Below are positions 62,592 to 64,000 of a DNA stretch of 64,000 nucleotides, piece after piece. The stretch spans positions 424,186 to 488,185 of the forward strand of contig LT635553.1 of the NCBI GenBank assembly GCA_900120395.1, given 5' to 3'. Position 1 is the stretch's first letter. Each line of letters begins with the position of its first letter. This DNA is from Porphyromonadaceae bacterium FC4. Lineage in GTDB: Bacteria > Bacteroidota > Bacteroidia > Bacteroidales > Porphyromonadaceae. The notes beneath the pieces are model-generated. The model saw nothing but the letters and a program-made list of their open reading frames with translations, was not told the DNA's origin and did not search any database. The position numbers were made by a program, and so were the translations under genes.

Positions 62592-64000
62592 TTACTCGTG
62601 CTCCAGCTTGAGCGTCTCAGTAGGCATGTCGCACACGCTCTCCGGTCCGAAGTACTGGATGGGTCCGGGGTAGATGTAGCAAGTCTTCCTTGCCCACTCG
62701 CCTCTGTTCGCTGCAAACGTCTTGAAAGGCTTGCCCTCTAGGTCTACCAGCGCCTTGCGGATCACCGGCTTTTGCTCGCCATGGCGACGCTCGATATTCA
62801 TCATCATGGTGATGGGGATACCTCCGGGGATCCACTCCTTCACGCTCTTGGTGAGGTTGCGGACGGAGCTCATGTAGCCGGTCTTGCCGGATGCGATGAG
62901 CTGAGAAGCGGTATAGCCCAGTGAGTAGCAGTAGTCGGAGTCAAAGTTGGAGGGCGCAGCGCAGCGGCCTTCGTAGCCAAAGAAGTGGCGCTGTACGGCA
63001 AACTTCCCCGTGTACTTACCTTCCTTCTTCCACTTAGCCAGCTTCTCCTCTACCAGTGTGGCGAGCAGCTTCTCTGTCTCGATCAGTGATACCTGTACGT
63101 TGCCGTGGGGGTCGCGGTCAGCAGTGAGCTGCTGAGCAACCTCTGCGGGTAGCTCTGAGAGGATCTCGGCGTTCTTCTCTGAGAGGTACTTGATCACCTC
63201 CTTTGGAAGATCTTCCTTGGAGACTCCTGCCAGCTCCGCTTCCTTCTGAGCCAATACATCATTGAGCTCGCTGATGAGAGCTCTCATGGCGGGGATGAAC
63301 TCGATCAGCCCCTCCGGGATCAGGACGGTACCAAAGTTGTTGCCATCCTCTGCACGCTCAGCGACGGCAGTAGCGATCTGCTTGACGATGTCGTCCAGGC
63401 TCTGCTCCTTTGCCTCCACCTCTTCGGAGATGATGCAGACGTTGGGCTGAGTCTTGAGAGCACACTCCAGTGCGATGTGGCTGGCGGAGCGTCCCATGAG
63501 CTTGATGAAGTGCCAGTACTTGCGTGCCGAGTTGCAGTCACGCTGGATATTACCGATCACCTCTGAGTAGACCTTGGTCGCGGTGTCAAAGCCAAACGAA
63601 GTCTCGATCTGCTCATTCTTCAGGTCGCCATCGATGGTCTTGGGACAGCCGATCACCTGTACGCCGGCATTGATCTCCTTGTAGTACTCAGCGAGGACAC
63701 AAGCATTGGTGTTGGAGTCGTCTCCACCGATGATCACGAGTGCGCTGATGCCCAGTTCGTGGAGGATGGTCAGCCCCTTGTCAAATTGCTCCTTAGTCTC
63801 CAGCTTGGTGCGTCCGGAGCCGATGATGTCAAAGCCACCGGTATTTCGGTATTCGTCAATAATGTCTGAGGTCAGCTCGATGTACTTGTGGTCGATCAGC
63901 CCTGCAGGTCCCATCAAGAATCCGTACAGCTTGCTCTCCTTGTGGATGTTCTTGATCCCGTCAAAAAGTCCAGCGATCACGTTGTGCCCGCCCGGTGCTT
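62592..64000 (-). CDS. pfp: Diphosphate--fructose-6-phosphate 1-phosphotransferase, 5' end cut by window
   Basis: The frame is open to the window edge (upstream codons read APGGHN before VIAGLFDG), so the true start lies outside. [16 protein letters not shown] carries the PPi-type GGDDS in place of the ATP-type [15 protein letters not shown] is the fructose-6-phosphate site and catalytic base region (TIDGD), [13 protein letters not shown] follows. It belongs to the long PPi-dependent PFK class found in plants, spirochaetes and Bacteroidota, giving reversible glycolysis with pyrophosphate. Confidence 0.95.
   Translation of the reverse strand, partial: APGGHNVIAGLFDGIKNIHKESKLYGFLMGPAGLIDHKYIELTSDIIDEYRNTGGFDIIGSGRTKLETKEQFDKGLTILHELGISALVIIGGDDSNTNACVLAEYYKEINAGVQVIGCPKTIDGDLKNEQIETSFGFDTATKVYSEVIGNIQRDCNSARKYWHFIKLMGRSASHIALECALKTQPNVCIISEEVEAKEQSLDDIVKQIATAVAERAEDGNNFGTVLIPEGLIEFIPAMRALISELNDVLAQKEAELAGVSKEDLPKEVIKYLSEKNAEILSELPAEVAQQLTADRDPHGNVQVSLIETEKLLATLVEEKLAKWKKEGKYTGKFAVQRHFFGYEGRCAAPSNFDSDYCYSLGYTASQLIASGKTGYMSSVRNLTKSVKEWIPGGIPITMMMNIERRHGEQKPVIRKALVDLEGKPFKTFAANRGEWARKTCYIYPGPIQYFGPESVCDMPTETLKLEHE

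Overview
The window looks like a chromosomal segment of a moderately GC-rich Bacteroidota, most likely Porphyromonas but not P. gingivalis itself; the P. asaccharolytica/P. uenonis group is my guess. This rests on three things: promoters of the Bacteroidota type (TTTG, about 19-21 bp, TAnnTTTG) with few Shine-Dalgarno sequences; family content (PCMD lipoprotein, DUF4301, DUF2851, PorT-like barrels, EF-G2-like factor, PPi-dependent phosphofructokinase, split oxaloacetate decarboxylase); and a GEYNYALAA tmRNA tag. The species is inference. No prophage, CRISPR array, rRNA operon or intact transposase is visible.

Layout. 1-2072: 3' part of an EF-G-like factor, then tRNA-Asp with promoter and terminator. 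2273-10048: a PorT-like barrel gene and a cut-down division/cell-wall cluster (ftsL-ftsI-murE-mraY-murD, minus strand). 10487-13300: tmRNA, a META-domain lipoprotein and a serine-type sulfatase. 13509-17240: hpf, then tsaD-pncC-recQ and tRNA-Gln. 17398-17745: a non-coding array of eight palindromes. 17910-27994: a long minus-strand run (fabD, coiled-coil gene, zapA, rny, lptF/G-type permease, ribBA, two chromate-transporter halves, GH95 fucosidase). 28379-30621: a plus-strand group (AlaX-like editing protein, VOC protein, CoA-transferase). 30646-38522: uvrA-DUF2851-GNAT and rfbA-rfbB-glycosyltransferase. 38609-39059: a small inverted-repeat-bounded insertion. 39050-43097: DHOD-like, holB, ABC-F. 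43498-47453: DUF4301, Xaa-Pro aminopeptidase, gamma carbonic anhydrase-like. 47538-55800: barrel/PCMD pair, aroK, TPR/OmpA-like lipoprotein, coaD, parE, acetyltransferase. 56375-64000: PpiD-like foldase, PIN-PhoH, oadA-like, HsdR_N-like protein and pfp (cut by the window edge).

Most genes are housekeeping: cell wall, envelope biogenesis, translation quality control, DNA repair and replication, anaerobic C4/CoA metabolism. Sulfatase and fucosidase suggest use of host glycans.

The most unusual signal is a roughly 92-bp interspersed repeat present ten times, always between genes and in both orientations. Each copy holds two tandem units: a small hairpin (GTTTCC-TACT-GGAAAC) followed by TTCGCTnCTATCCGT. 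Six copies also carry a degenerate arm ending in TGATAA or a close relative (CTGAAA in two) 47-49 bp away. Two copies sit at the two ends of the truncated division cluster, and one lies inside a 401-bp inverted-repeat element that also holds what looks like a DNA-methylase C-terminus. This family and the palindrome array are the best candidates for something undescribed.
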